Shown piece after piece: positions 50,156 to 59,613 of a stretch of 64,000 nt of DNA; the stretch's first letter is position 1, and every line of letters starts with the position of its first letter. The notes beneath the pieces were generated by a model. It had not been told where the DNA came from, ran no database searches, and worked only from the letters and a program-made list of their open reading frames with translations. Source of the DNA: Rhodospirillales bacterium 24-66-33 (GTDB lineage Bacteria; Pseudomonadota; Alphaproteobacteria; Reyranellales; Reyranellaceae); NCBI GenBank assembly GCA_002281855.1, contig NCHQ01000005.1, forward strand, positions 62,001-126,000, read 5' to 3'. The translations under genes and the position numbers were made by a program.

Positions 50156-51130
50156 TTACTCCGGCTTCAGAAGGCCCTTCTTCGCAAGCTCGCCGATCCC
50201 CGCGTCCTCGGTCTTGAGGAAAGCGGCGAAGGCCTCGGGCGTCGAGGGGCGGACCGTTGCCCCCAAGTCGGCGAACTTCTGCTTGATCGCTGCCTCATCG
50301 AGCGCAGCGACCACGGCGGCGTTGAGCGTGGCGATGATCGCCGGGGGCGTGTCGTGTTTCACGAACAGCCCCAAGGTCGTGCCGCCGTCGAATGGCATGC
50401 ATCCGGTCTCGGCCAGGGTCGGGACGTCGGGCAATTCCGGTGCGCGCTTCTCCCCGACGACGACCAGCGCGCGCAGCTTGCCGGACTTGATGTGGGGCAG
50501 CGAGCTGCTCAGCTGATCGCAGTAGCTGTCGATCTGTCCGGCCAGCGCGTCGTTCAGCCCGACTCCTGAGCCGCGATAGGGCACGATCGCGAAGCTAACC
50601 TTTTCGTTCTCCTGAATGCGCAGGATGTCGGTGTGGTTGGGCGTGCCGTTCCCGGCGTGGCCCATGCTGATCGTGCCGGGCTTGGCCTTGGCCGCCGCCA
50701 GCAATGATTGCCAGTCCTTGAATCGGCTGTTGGCCGGCACCACGACGATCATCGGCACCGTGCTCAACATGCTGACCGGCGCGAAGGACGGGACCATCGA
50801 CGGCTTGCCGGCCATCAGCGGCGAAACGTAGAGCGTGCCGAACGCCGCGATCACCATCGTGTAGCCATCTGCTGGTGCCTGCAGCACCAGATCCTGGCCG
50901 ACGACCCCGCCCGCACCGGGACGGTTGTCGATCATCACCGGCTGTCCCAGTTTTCGCGACATTCCTTCGCCGGCCAGGCGCGCCGTGACGTCGGCGTTGC
51001 CGCCGGCCGCGAAGGGCACGATGAAGCGAAGAGGTTTGGTCGGGAAGGACTGCGCGCGGGTGCCGAAGCCGGTTGCCAGCGCCGTCGTTGCCGCGAGTCC
51101 GCCGAGCAGGAATTTCCGCCGCTGTGCCAT
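50156..51130 (-). CDS. Bug/TctC-family periplasmic receptor (orphan)
   Basis: A 324-residue receptor with a signal peptide (QRRKFLLGGLAATTALATGF). The Bug landmarks are clear: RFIVPFAAGGNADVTARLAG (ligand loop), QPVMIDNRPGAGGVVGQDLV, DGYTMVIAAFGTLYVSPLMA and ELPDVPTLAETGC. These proteins bind small carboxylates such as tricarboxylates, aspartate or nicotinate. No TctAB permease is nearby. The gene is convergent with the CsbD-like gene, four bases between the two stops. Confidence 0.9.
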   Translation of the reverse strand: MAQRRKFLLGGLAATTALATGFGTRAQSFPTKPLRFIVPFAAGGNADVTARLAGEGMSRKLGQPVMIDNRPGAGGVVGQDLVLQAPADGYTMVIAAFGTLYVSPLMAGKPSMVPSFAPVSMLSTVPMIVVVPANSRFKDWQSLLAAAKAKPGTISMGHAGNGTPNHTDILRIQENEKVSFAIVPYRGSGVGLNDALAGQIDSYCDQLSSSLPHIKSGKLRALVVVGEKRAPELPDVPTLAETGCMPFDGGTTLGLFVKHDTPPAIIATLNAAVVAALDEAAIKQKFADLGATVRPSTPEAFAAFLKTEDAGIGELAKKGLLKPE

Positions 51131-51223
51131 GATGCATTTCCTCCGTTTTTATTGGAGGAAGCATCCGCCCGGACGCCGGGCCGGGCTACTTGAAACGGCG
51201 GGGTCTTTCGCGGCCCGAAAGGG

Positions 51224-52333
51224 TCACTCCGCCGCTTTGGCCGTCATCCGGTTGAACTCGACCAGCTCGGCACGCTGCTTCGGCAGCGCTCCGGGAAATT
51301 CCTCCTGAAGGAACACGATCAGCTTCTCGCGCATCTCGCAGCGAAGATCCCAGGCCTCGGGCGAAGTCCGCGCGCTCACGAGGCAGCGCAGCTGTAAAGC
51401 CCGGTCGTTGCTGTCGACGACCTGCAGATTGACCACCTGGCCATCCCACAGCTTCGAGGCTTTTGCCAGCTCCTCGAGCTTCGAACGGATGCGGGTGACC
51501 GGCACCGTGTAGTCGACCCAGAGCATCACCGATCCGATCAGGTCGGTGGTCTGGCGTGTCCAGTTCTGGAAGGGCTTCTCCAGGAAGTAGGAGAGCGGGA
51601 CGACCAGGCGGCGCCAGTCCCAGATCTTGATGACCACGTACGTGCCGGTGATTTCCTCGATCCATCCCCATTCGCCTTCGACGATGACGGCGTCGCCGAT
51701 GCGGATCGGCTGGGTGAGCGCGATCTGGATACCGGCGAACAGGTTCGTGAGCAGCGGGCGCGCTGCGAGGCCGACCACGAGGCCCGCCGCGCCCGCGGAG
51801 GCAATCAGACTGACCCCGTACTGCTTCACCGACTCGAACGTCATGAGTGCGGCAGCGACGGTGATGACGATGACCAGGGTCGCCGCCACGCGCCGCAACA
51901 CCCGCACCTGCGTCAGGTGCTTGCGCCCGAGCGGATCGCCGCTGAAGTCGATGTCGGTGCGGCGAAGGTAGAAGTCGGACGCCAGGGTGATGGCTGCCGT
52001 GCAGCTCCACCCCAGGAGAAGAATGAATGCGACGATCAGCCAGTGCCCGATCGCCGCCTTGCCCTCGCTTCCGAGGGGTACCAGCGGCAGGGTCAGGGCG
52101 ACCGCGAAGATGACGAGCGCCGCACGAAGCAGCGCCTGCGTGGCCGATACCAGCGAGTGGAGAAATTCGTACGATGCGGGAATCAGCCAGCGCAACAGAC
52201 GCATGGCGAGGCCATGCAAGGTGACCGCGACGCCCGCTGCCAGAAGCAGGAAGGCGACGGAGATCGCCCAGTTCGGTGCCCAGGTGACGACCTGATCGAG
52301 CCAGGAAAGCGGCTTTTCCAGTGGGTTTTCCAT
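51224..52333 (-). CDS. mechanosensitive channel (MscS family)
   Basis: A 369-residue inner-membrane protein. Four hydrophobic helices precede the pore helix GVSLIASAGAAGLVVGLAAR with the usual Gly/Ala packing, then PLLTNLFAGIQIALTQPIRI and the beta domain GDAVIVEGEWGWIEEITGTY. It opens when membrane tension rises on osmotic downshift. Start ATG 52333 (MENPLEKPLSW) is preferred over an upstream ATG that would add 43 residues without a hydrophobic or conserved element. The gene stands alone. Confidence 0.9.
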   Translation of the reverse strand: MENPLEKPLSWLDQVVTWAPNWAISVAFLLLAAGVAVTLHGLAMRLLRWLIPASYEFLHSLVSATQALLRAALVIFAVALTLPLVPLGSEGKAAIGHWLIVAFILLLGWSCTAAITLASDFYLRRTDIDFSGDPLGRKHLTQVRVLRRVAATLVIVITVAAALMTFESVKQYGVSLIASAGAAGLVVGLAARPLLTNLFAGIQIALTQPIRIGDAVIVEGEWGWIEEITGTYVVIKIWDWRRLVVPLSYFLEKPFQNWTRQTTDLIGSVMLWVDYTVPVTRIRSKLEELAKASKLWDGQVVNLQVVDSNDRALQLRCLVSARTSPEAWDLRCEMREKLIVFLQEEFPGALPKQRAELVEFNRMTAKAAE

Positions 52334-52479
52334 GGCGCCTAACGTCGGTCGAGGAAAATAGTTCCGAGGGTATGAGTCTGGAGTCTCCTCGATGCCGCCC
52401 TGCATTGGCATCGGTTTGGCGCAACCACATAGTTCGCGGCGGCATTCTGTTGCTGAACCCAAACGACAGGAGTGAAGCC

Positions 52480-52938
52480 ATGCGAGTGAGCGAGGCGATG
52501 ACGCGCGACGTTTGTATCGCGAGACCCGATCACACCATCGAAGAGGTTGCCCGGATGATGCTGGCGATCGACGCCGGGCTGCTGCCGGTCGGAGATGACG
52601 ACCGGCTGGTCGGCATGATCACCGACCGCGACATCGCCGTGCGCGGTATCGGCAACGGCAAAGGACCTGCTGCGGAAGTGCGCGAGGTCATGACGCAGGA
52701 CGTGAAATACTGCTTCGCCGACGAAGACACCGCCCACGTCGCCAGGAACATGGGCGAACTGCAGGTGCGCCGCCTGCCGGTGGTCGATCGCGACAAGCGC
52801 CTCGTCGGGATCTTGTCGCTGGCCGACGTTGCCTCGCAGGAGAAGGATGGTCGCCGGGTCGGTAACGCCCTGCGCGAAATCGCCCAGCCGGGCGGCGAGC
52901 ACAATCAGGGTGACGAGGAGCGTGGGAGGGGCATGTGA
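52480..52938 (+). CDS. CBS-domain pair protein
   Basis: A 152-residue protein consisting of two CBS domains (about 8-60 and 72-125): VSEAMTRDVCIARPDHTIEE, DDRLVGMITDRDIAVRGIGN, then VREVMTQDVKYCFADEDTAH and RRLPVVDRDKRLVGILSLAD. Such pairs bind adenine nucleotides or NAD and act as stress or energy sensors. A polar tail follows. Start ATG 52480 after CAGGAGTGAAGCC. Its stop overlaps the GTG of the next gene. Confidence 0.9.
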   Translation: MRVSEAMTRDVCIARPDHTIEEVARMMLAIDAGLLPVGDDDRLVGMITDRDIAVRGIGNGKGPAAEVREVMTQDVKYCFADEDTAHVARNMGELQVRRLPVVDRDKRLVGILSLADVASQEKDGRRVGNALREIAQPGGEHNQGDEERGRGM

Positions 52939-53261
52939 GTGCGCCGCACGCCGCCGTCTGGCTCAATGCCGACGAGGCTCACATCTACAGATTTGGAGCC
53001 GGCGAGGTCGAGAAGCGCGACGTAAAGGCGAACGGGGATATCCGCGACGACCGAGCCTATTTCGAAGCCATCCTCGCCGAACTCACCGAGGTGGAAGGCT
53101 GGATGATCGCGGGCCCGACCGGGCCGCTGAAGGACTTCGAGAAATACGTCCGCGTCGGTCATGCCGAGCAGCTCGGAAAGAAGCTGGTCGGCGTTGAGGC
53201 GATGGATCACCCTCGCGATGGCGAACTGCTTCGCCACGCGCGCAGGCGGCTGGCCTTCTAG
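52935..53261 (+). CDS. Host_attach/baeRF-type small protein
   Basis: A 108-residue protein starting at GTG 52935 in a GTGA overlap with the CBS gene. The pattern AAVWLNADEAHIYRFGAGEV, EKRDVKAN, then YFEAILAELTEVEGWMIAGP and TGPLKDFEKYVRV is that of the short form of the bacterial release-factor-like (Host_attach, translational machinery) proteins. These often accompany CBS and stress genes. The function is not known in detail. Confidence 0.75.
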   Translation: MSAPHAAVWLNADEAHIYRFGAGEVEKRDVKANGDIRDDRAYFEAILAELTEVEGWMIAGPTGPLKDFEKYVRVGHAEQLGKKLVGVEAMDHPRDGELLRHARRRLAF

Positions 53262-53629
53262 TTGCTGTTCTCCAGGTGCCTCAGCACATAACGACGGCCA
53301 TCGCGTTCAACGTCGAAACGGACGCGGTCGCCTGCGCTCAGACCTTTCAGAATTGCGGGATCGTCGACGCTGAAAACCCTGACACCACCTTCGGGCAGGA
53401 GAGGAAGCGGACGATAATCCAGCGTGATCTTCCCCGCTGCGGGGTCGATCGCGACGACCCGGCCGCTCGCGAGGGGCGTGTCGTCCGGGGCCTCGGCGGT
53501 ACAGGTCTGAATTTCCGGGTTGCCGTCCGTGTCGCTCATGGCGGGCAGGGCCGCGGCCGAAAGCGAAGAGAGGGGCGAAAGCGCCAGCGCGGCAAGCGCC
53601 GCAGCAAACGTGAAGGACTTGGTAGACAT
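53258..53629 (-). CDS. CusF-like periplasmic protein lacking the usual copper ligands
   Basis: A 123-residue exported protein. A signal peptide (about 1-27) precedes an OB-like small barrel: ASGRVVAIDPAAGKITLDYR, then VFSVDDPAILKGLSAGDRVR and FDVERDGRRYVLRHLE, the framework of CusF/DUF-type copper chaperones. The segment where CusF has His, Trp and the MxM pair reads RPLPLLPEGGVRVF here, so the Met ligands are absent. A Cys in the linker (QTCTAE) may be oxidised. It may no longer bind Cu(I). It is convergent with the previous gene, overlapping by four bases. Confidence 0.7.
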   Translation of the reverse strand: MSTKSFTFAAALAALALSPLSSLSAAALPAMSDTDGNPEIQTCTAEAPDDTPLASGRVVAIDPAAGKITLDYRPLPLLPEGGVRVFSVDDPAILKGLSAGDRVRFDVERDGRRYVLRHLENSN

Positions 53630-53831
53630 CAGGCTGAACTTTCCAGAGTTGAACGCTCGTCAGGGCTTCCAATCTGGGAAGGCTCCGCCGGATTTCCAGT
53701 GGTTACAGGCCGGTTACGGTGCAACGATCACGCTTGCGACAGCCCCGGAAGTGCATTTTTGCGGGGCCGATCAATTTGCGCGGGAACAGTAGATAAACTC
53801 GAGTTGAACGCGGTTGAGACTCCCGCGACCC

Positions 53832-54119
53832 TCAGGCGACGGAGTCGATAACCTTGGCCAACGCCACGTCCTTCTCCGACAGGCCGCCGGCGTCGTGCGT
53901 GCTGAGAACGATCTCGACCTTGTTGTAGACGTTGGACCATTCCGGATGATGGTCCGCCTTCTCCGCGGCCATGGCCACGCGGGTCATGAAGCCCCAGGCT
54001 TCGTTGAAGTCGGCGAACCTGAAGCTCTTCTGGAGGGCGTCGCGCCCGCGCACCTTCTTCCAGCCCTTGATCGAGGCCAGGGCCTGGGTGCGGGCCTTGC
54101 CGGCGAGTTTGGCGGTCAT
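53832..54119 (-). CDS. phhB: pterin-4a-carbinolamine dehydratase
   Basis: A 95-residue protein of the PCD/DCoH family. The active-site motif is [20 protein letters not shown] (His-His-Pro and Trp), followed by [20 protein letters not shown]. It dehydrates 4a-hydroxytetrahydropterin, which recycles the cofactor of aromatic amino acid hydroxylases. A matching phenylalanine hydroxylase is not in the window. ATG 54119 lies after GGAGAGAAC. Confidence 0.93.
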   Translation of the reverse strand: MTAKLAGKARTQALASIKGWKKVRGRDALQKSFRFADFNEAWGFMTRVAMAAEKADHHPEWSNVYNKVEIVLSTHDAGGLSEKDVALAKVIDSVA

Positions 54120-54200
54120 CTGTTCTCTCCTCTGTTGGCGTGAAGCTTGCCTCATCGCGGGGCAGCAGCCTAGGCTAGCTCCAACAAACCGGAGGCTTTC

Positions 54201-55742
54201 TTGAAGATCACCCGTCGTACTGCCCTGCTTTCGACCACAGCCGCTGCCCTCGGCGCCGCGGCTGCCGTCCCGCAAGCCTTCGCTCAGAAGAACGCCGACC
54301 AGCTGCGCATCCTGTTCAACGATGCCGTGCCCAACGTCGACATGTATTTCAACAGCCAGCGCACCGGCCTGATCCTGGCGCACCAGGCTTGGGACATGCT
54401 GGTTCATCGCGATCCCGCGACCTTCGAGATCAAGCCGTCGCTGGCCACCGACTGGAAGTTCACCGACGACAACACGCTCGATCTCACGATCCGGCAGGGC
54501 GTGAAGTTCCACGACGGCAGCACGCTCTCTCCCGACGACGTCGTCTACACGATCAACATGGCCGCCGATCCCGCTTCCAAGGTGGCGACGCCCTCGAACT
54601 ACGCCTGGATCGACAAGGCCGAGAAGACCGGCGACTGGACCGTGCGCATCAAGATGAAGCGGCCGACGCCGGCGGCGCTCGAATATCTCGCCATGGTGAC
54701 GCCGATTCATCCCAAGGCCTATCGCGAGAAGGTCGGACCCGAGGGCTTCTCGGCCAAGCCGGTTGGCGCCGGTCCGTACAAGATCGTCAAGAACGAGCAG
54801 GGCAAGGAAGTGTTCTTCGAGCGCTTCGACGATTACTGGAAGGGCTCGCCCAAGGGCGTTCCGGCGATCAAGAAGCTGCACGTTCGCTTCGTGCCCGATC
54901 TCGCCACCGCGGTGACCGAGCTGCTGGCTCAGCGCGCCGACTGGATCTGGAACATCAATCCCGACCAGGCCGACAGCATCAACAAGATGCCGTTCCTGCA
55001 GGCCGTGCGGCAGGAGTCGATGCGCGTGGGCTATCTCTCGATCGATGCGGCCGGCCGCACCGGCGCCGGCAATCCGTTGACCAAGCTCAAGGTGCGTCAA
55101 GCCATCTGGCATGCCGTCGACCGCAAGCAGTTTGCCGACAAGCTGGTCGGCGGCGGCAGCCGCGTGCCGCCCGCGCCCTGCTTCCCGAGCCAGTTCGGCT
55201 GCGATGCCGAGGCCGCCGTGAAGTACGACTTCGATCCGGCCAAGGCCAAGGCGCTGCTGGCCGAGGCGGGTTATCCCAACGGGTTCGACGTCGAATTCGT
55301 GACCTATGTGCAGCCGACCTCGTGGCCGGCGTCGGTGCAGAGCTACCTTCAGGCCGTCGGCATCCGCGCCAAGATCACCCAGCTCCAGGTCGCGCCGGCC
55401 ATCCAGAAGGCCCAGAAGGGCGAAGCGCCGCTCTACATGGGCAGCTGGGGCAGCTACTCGATCAACGACGTCTCGGCGATCCTGCCCGTCATGTTCGGCG
55501 CCGACGCACGCGACAACTACTCGCAGGATCCCGAACTCGAGAAGCTGGTCGCCGAAGGCGGTTCCACCTCCAACACCGAGGCCCGCAAGAAGGCCTATTC
55601 GGCGGCGGTGAAGATCGCGACCGAGAAGGCCTACTGGCTGCCGATCAACACCTACGTGAACACCTACGCCTTTTCGAAGGGCCTGGAGTTCAAGACCTTC
55701 CCGGACGAGCTGCCGCGCTTCTACTTCGCCAAGTGGAAGTGA
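54201..55742 (+). CDS. peptide/nickel-type ABC transporter substrate-binding protein (family 5)
   Basis: A 513-residue periplasmic receptor. A signal peptide with a Tat-like ITRRTALLS start runs to about residue 29 ([10 protein letters not shown]). The SBP family 5 pattern follows: [30 protein letters not shown] region ([20 protein letters not shown]), then [23 protein letters not shown] 54201 is the start, five bases after GGAGG. The permease and ATPase genes lie just downstream on the opposite strand, so the system is split into two convergent transcripts. Confidence 0.9.
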   Translation: MKITRRTALLSTTAAALGAAAAVPQAFAQKNADQLRILFNDAVPNVDMYFNSQRTGLILAHQAWDMLVHRDPATFEIKPSLATDWKFTDDNTLDLTIRQGVKFHDGSTLSPDDVVYTINMAADPASKVATPSNYAWIDKAEKTGDWTVRIKMKRPTPAALEYLAMVTPIHPKAYREKVGPEGFSAKPVGAGPYKIVKNEQGKEVFFERFDDYWKGSPKGVPAIKKLHVRFVPDLATAVTELLAQRADWIWNINPDQADSINKMPFLQAVRQESMRVGYLSIDAAGRTGAGNPLTKLKVRQAIWHAVDRKQFADKLVGGGSRVPPAPCFPSQFGCDAEAAVKYDFDPAKAKALLAEAGYPNGFDVEFVTYVQPTSWPASVQSYLQAVGIRAKITQLQVAPAIQKAQKGEAPLYMGSWGSYSINDVSAILPVMFGADARDNYSQDPELEKLVAEGGSTSNTEARKKAYSAAVKIATEKAYWLPINTYVNTYAFSKGLEFKTFPDELPRFYFAKWK

Positions 55743-55765
55743 CGCGCGCAAGCGCGTCACTTCCA
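55734..55765 (+). terminator. strong hairpin at the end of the ABC receptor gene
   Basis: TGGAAGTGACGCGC (55734-55747) pairs perfectly with GCGCGTCACTTCCA (55752-55765) around a GCAA loop. The stem contains the stop codon TGA. No long T-run follows directly. The symmetry makes it work for both strands, so it can separate the convergent receptor and ATPase transcripts. It is followed by ATCCCGAGCGTAGCCGAGGG, which resembles an intergenic repeat common in such genomes. Confidence 0.75.
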
Positions 55766-55793
55766 TCCCGAGCGTAGCCGAGGGATCTCTCTT

Positions 55794-56756
55794 CTAAGAA
55801 ACCAGCAGACACTCCACGCCGCCGCCGGGCCGAGGCCTGAGCGGCGGCGTTTCCGTTGCGCAGCGCGGTTCGGCGACCGGGCAGCGCGGATGGAAGCGGC
55901 AGCCCGGCGGAATGTTGGCCGGATCGGGCATGACGTCGCCCAGTCCGACGTCGGGCACGCCGAGGCCGGGCTCGGGTGTCAGCACCGAGGCGAGTAGCGC
56001 CTGGGTGTAGGGATGCTCCGGCTGGTGGAACAGCGCCTGGGTCGGCTTCTTCTCGACGATGCGGCCGAGATACATCACCGCCACCTCACTCGCGACATGC
56101 TCGACCACGGCCAGATTGTGGCTGATGAACAGATAGGTGAGGCCCAAGTCGCGGCGCAGTTCGGCCAGCAGGTTCAGGATCTGCGCCTGCACCGAAACGT
56201 CGAGGGCCGACGTGGGCTCGTCGCACACCACGATGCGCGGCCGCAGCACCAAGGCGCGCGCGATGGCGACCCGCTGGCGCTGGCCGCCCGATAGTTCGGC
56301 CGGCAGCCGGTTGCCCATCTCGCCGGGCAGGCCGACTCGGGCCAGCATCTCGTCGACGCGCTTGGCGATCTCGGCGCGGGAGAAAGCGCCCTGTGCCTGC
56401 AGCGGCATCGCCACGATGTCGCGGATGCGTGTCAGCGGATTGAGCGAGGAGAAGGGATCCTGGAACACCGGCTGGATCAGGCGCGCCCGCGCCTTGCGGT
56501 CCATGTCGAGGACGCGCTGGCCCTCGACCGCGATGTCGCCGGAGTCGGGCATGAGCAGGCCGAGGATCAGGCGGGCAAGGGTCGACTTGCCGCAGCCCGA
56601 CTCGCCAACCACGCCCAGCACGCCACCTGGCGGCACCGCGAAGGAGACGCCGTCGACGGCGACGACCCTGCGGTCCTTGCCCAGGATGCCGCCCGAGACG
56701 CGGAAGGTCTTGCCGACGGACCTGAGTTCGATGGCCGCTTGTGTCTTCGTGTTCAT
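55794..56756 (-). CDS. oligopeptide/dipeptide ABC transporter ATPase (OppF/DppF type)
   Basis: A 320-residue ATPase. Walker [11 protein letters not shown]-loop PVFQDPFSSLNP, signature LSGGQRQR, Walker B RIVVCDEPTSALD and switch His in FISHNLAVV are all present. The C-terminal oligopeptide-transporter tail contains the Cys-rich PGCRFHPRCP motif that binds a [4Fe-4S] cluster in related proteins. It is the last gene of the minus-strand operon and overlaps the OppD-type gene by four bases. Confidence 0.93.
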   Translation of the reverse strand: MNTKTQAAIELRSVGKTFRVSGGILGKDRRVVAVDGVSFAVPPGGVLGVVGESGCGKSTLARLILGLLMPDSGDIAVEGQRVLDMDRKARARLIQPVFQDPFSSLNPLTRIRDIVAMPLQAQGAFSRAEIAKRVDEMLARVGLPGEMGNRLPAELSGGQRQRVAIARALVLRPRIVVCDEPTSALDVSVQAQILNLLAELRRDLGLTYLFISHNLAVVEHVASEVAVMYLGRIVEKKPTQALFHQPEHPYTQALLASVLTPEPGLGVPDVGLGDVMPDPANIPPGCRFHPRCPVAEPRCATETPPLRPRPGGGVECLLVS

Positions 56757-57706
56757 GGCGCCAGCCGGCAGAGATAGTCGTGACCCGGCGCCGCGGTCTG
56801 ATGCGGGACGGTGTGGGCGCAGCTCGCGTCGGCGAAGCTGCAGCGGTCGCGGAAGCCGCAGCCCTGGAAGCCCGGTCCGATGCGTGGCACCGTGCCGGGG
56901 ATCGAGCCCAGCGGTTCGTCCTGGCGTTGCTTGCCCGGTACCGGCACGCAGCGCAGCAGGCCCTGCGTATAGGGATGCTTGGGATCGGCGAAGAGCTGGG
57001 CAGTGGCCGCGCTCTCGACCACTTCGCCCGCATACATGACCGAGACGCGATGGGCGATGCGGGCCACGATCCCGAGATCGTGGGTGATCAGCAGCATGCC
57101 CAGACCGAGGTCGCGCTGCAGCTGCGCCAGCAGGCGCAGGATCTGCGCCTGCACCGTGACGTCGAGCGCGGTGGTGGGTTCGTCGGCGATCAGCAGCTGC
57201 GGCTCGCACATCAGCGCCATGGCGATCATCACGCGCTGACGCAGGCCACCCGAGAGTTGGTGCGGGAACTGGCCGAGCCGAAGTCCCGGCGCGGTGATGC
57301 CGACCCGGCCGAGCAGGTCGGCCGCGCGGTCGGTGGCGACCCGCTGGCTCACCTTCTTGTGGCGGCGCATCACCTCGGTCATCTGCGAGCCGATCGTGTA
57401 GGCCGGATTGAGGCTGGTCATGGGTTCCTGGAAGATCATGGCCATGGCATTGCCGCGCAGCCGCGCCATACCCCGGTCGTCGAGCTTCAGCAGGTCCTCG
57501 CCCTGGAAGGTGAGGCGCTGCGCCGTGCGGTGGCCGCCGCGCGCCAGCAGGTTCATGATCGCGAGCGAGGTCACCGACTTGCCGCAGCCCGATTCGCCCA
57601 CCAGGCAGTGGGTTTCGCCGCGCTCGACGGTGAGCGAGGCGCCGCGCACCGCCGAGGTGCCGGCGAAGCCCACTTCGAGCCGCTCGACGTCGAGAAGCGT
57701 GCTCAT
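56753..57706 (-). CDS. oligopeptide/dipeptide ABC transporter ATPase (OppD/DppD type)
   Basis: A 317-residue ATPase. Walker [11 protein letters not shown]-loop [12 protein letters not shown], signature LSGGLRQR and Walker [14 protein letters not shown], with [11 protein letters not shown] as switch region. The tail has the Cys motif [15 protein letters not shown]. It pairs with the following ATPase and two permeases. It overlaps both neighbours by four bases (ATGA), so the four genes 55794-59480 are one operon. Confidence 0.93.
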   Translation of the reverse strand: MSTLLDVERLEVGFAGTSAVRGASLTVERGETHCLVGESGCGKSVTSLAIMNLLARGGHRTAQRLTFQGEDLLKLDDRGMARLRGNAMAMIFQEPMTSLNPAYTIGSQMTEVMRRHKKVSQRVATDRAADLLGRVGITAPGLRLGQFPHQLSGGLRQRVMIAMALMCEPQLLIADEPTTALDVTVQAQILRLLAQLQRDLGLGMLLITHDLGIVARIAHRVSVMYAGEVVESAATAQLFADPKHPYTQGLLRCVPVPGKQRQDEPLGSIPGTVPRIGPGFQGCGFRDRCSFADASCAHTVPHQTAAPGHDYLCRLAP

Positions 57707-58569
57707 GTGCGGGACCTCGTCGCGAAGGCATCGCGCAATCCGTCGCCCAGCAGGTTGATGCCGAGCACCAGCACGAACAGCGCCACGCCGGGGATCACGA
57801 TCACCCAGGGGCTGAAGAACATGTAGTCCTTGGCCTCGGCGATCATCAGGCCCCAGGAGGGTAGCGGTGGCGGCACGCCGAGCCCGAGAAACGACAGCGT
57901 GGCCTCGAGCAGGATCGCGAGCGCGATCTCGAGCGTCGCCACGACGACGAGGTGGCTGGCGATATTGGGCAGCACCTCGCGGGTGAGGACGCGGAAGCGC
58001 GAGCAGCCGGCGCACCAGGCGGCGGCGACGAAATCGAGGTTGCGCACCTGCATGGAGGTCGAGCGCGCGACCACGGCGAAGCGATCCCACAGCAGCAGGC
58101 CGAGGGTCAGGACCAGCAAGGTCATCGAGGTGCCGAGCAGGCCCACGACGGCCAGCGCCACCAGGACGACCGGAATGGAAAGGCGGGTGGTGATGGCGAA
58201 CAGCACGGCATCGTCGATGCGCCCGCCGAAGAAGCCGCCCAGCACGCCGATGGTGATGCCGATCAGGCCCGACACGATCGTGACGGTGATGCCGATCAGC
58301 ATGGAGATGCGGCAGCCCCAGATCAGCCGGGAGAGATAGTCGCGACCGAGCTGGTCGGTGCCGAGCAGGAATTCCGGATTGTATCCTTCCATCCAGAACG
58401 GCACGAGCAGGCGCCGATTGAGGTCCTGCGCGAACGGGTCGTGCGGCACGATCAGCGGCGCGAAAAGCGCGCAGAAAAGCGCAAGGCCCACGATGACCGC
58501 GCCGATCCACGTGCTGGCGCTCTTCCAGCCCCGACGCGGGCCGGCATTGACGGAAACGGCGGCGCTCAT
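57703..58569 (-). CDS. ABC transporter permease (DppC/OppC type)
   Basis: A 288-residue inner-membrane permease with six helices. The N-terminal extension before helix 1 and the segment FLLGTDQLGRDYLSRLIWGC are typical for the C-type subunit. The EAA-like loop is FVAAAWCAGCSRFRVLTREV, followed by LPN, and the last helix ends SFLGLGVPPPLPSWGLMIAE plus AKD. The start ATG 58569 overlaps the stop of the other permease. A Cys pair in the EAA region (WCAGC) is unusual for the family. Confidence 0.92.
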   Translation of the reverse strand: MSAAVSVNAGPRRGWKSASTWIGAVIVGLALFCALFAPLIVPHDPFAQDLNRRLLVPFWMEGYNPEFLLGTDQLGRDYLSRLIWGCRISMLIGITVTIVSGLIGITIGVLGGFFGGRIDDAVLFAITTRLSIPVVLVALAVVGLLGTSMTLLVLTLGLLLWDRFAVVARSTSMQVRNLDFVAAAWCAGCSRFRVLTREVLPNIASHLVVVATLEIALAILLEATLSFLGLGVPPPLPSWGLMIAEAKDYMFFSPWVIVIPGVALFVLVLGINLLGDGLRDAFATRSRT

Positions 58570-59480
58570 GCGCGCAGCCGCGGATCGAGCACGGCGTTCA
58601 TCAGGTCGGAGACCATCGTGAGCGCCACGTAGATGACGGCAAGGACCAGCACGACGGCCTGCACGACCGGGAAGTCGTTCTTGGCGATGCTCTCCCAGGC
58701 GAGGAAGCCGACGCCATGCAGGGCGAAGACCTGCTCGATGACGATCGAGCCGCCCAGCATGAAGCCGAGCTGCACGGCGGCGATCGCGACGACCGGAATG
58801 GCGGCGTTGCGCAGCGCATGCTTCAGCAGGATGGAGGCGCGCGACAGGCCCTTGGCGCGGGCGGTGCGGATGTAATCGCTGCCCATCGCCTGGATCATGC
58901 CGGCGCGCGTCAGGCGCGTGAGCGCCGGAATGGCGGAAAAAGCCAGCACGATGCCCGGCATGACGAAGTGCTCCCACGAGCCGGTGCCGGAGATCGGCAG
59001 CCAGCCGAGGGTGAGTCCGAACAGGATCATCAGCAGCAGGCCGAGCCAGAACGAGGGCATCGCCTGGCCGATCAGGGCGATCATCTGCACGGCGCGATCG
59101 AAGCCGGTGTTTTCGCGCACCGCCGCCAGAATGCCCATCGGCAGCGACACCAGGAGCGCGATGGAGAGGCCGGTCAGGCCCAGGGTCAGGGTCACCGGCA
59201 TACGCTCCGCGATCAGCGTCGAGACGCGTGTCTGGAAGAAGTAGCTGTTGCCCAGGTCGCCGGTCGCGGCGCGGCCCACCCAGTCGAAGAACTGGCTGAG
59301 GACCGGCCGGTCGAGCCCGTAGGCCTTGCGCACCGCCTCGATGTCGGCCGCGGTGGCGTTGGGGCCGGCGATCGAGATGGCGAGGTCGCCCGATAGTCTG
59401 GTGAGAATGAAGGCGAGGGTCATGACCGTCGCCGCCACGAGGAGTGCCACGATGAGGCGGCGGAAGAGGAACTGAAGCAT
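58566..59480 (-). CDS. ABC transporter permease (DppB/OppB type)
   Basis: A 304-residue inner-membrane permease with six helices. MLQFLFRRLIVALLVAATVM is the standard B-type first helix, and YIRTARAKGLSRASILLKHA followed by LRNAAIPV is the EAA loop that contacts the ATPase. ATG 59480 is preferred over an upstream ATG that would add 20 residues without family support. It is the first gene of the minus-strand transporter operon. The peptide or other ligand is unknown. Confidence 0.92.
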   Translation of the reverse strand: MLQFLFRRLIVALLVAATVMTLAFILTRLSGDLAISIAGPNATAADIEAVRKAYGLDRPVLSQFFDWVGRAATGDLGNSYFFQTRVSTLIAERMPVTLTLGLTGLSIALLVSLPMGILAAVRENTGFDRAVQMIALIGQAMPSFWLGLLLMILFGLTLGWLPISGTGSWEHFVMPGIVLAFSAIPALTRLTRAGMIQAMGSDYIRTARAKGLSRASILLKHALRNAAIPVVAIAAVQLGFMLGGSIVIEQVFALHGVGFLAWESIAKNDFPVVQAVVLVLAVIYVALTMVSDLMNAVLDPRLRA

Positions 59481-59613
59481 GTGCGGGCGCGACTTTAATG
59501 CGGATCGATGGGGAAGGCGATCATGCGAATTGCGCGCCAAACGCCGCGCAGCTCCCCAGAACGGTCACGACGCCGCGCTTGGCGCGGGCGCACGGGTCCT
59601 ATAAGGGGGAGTC

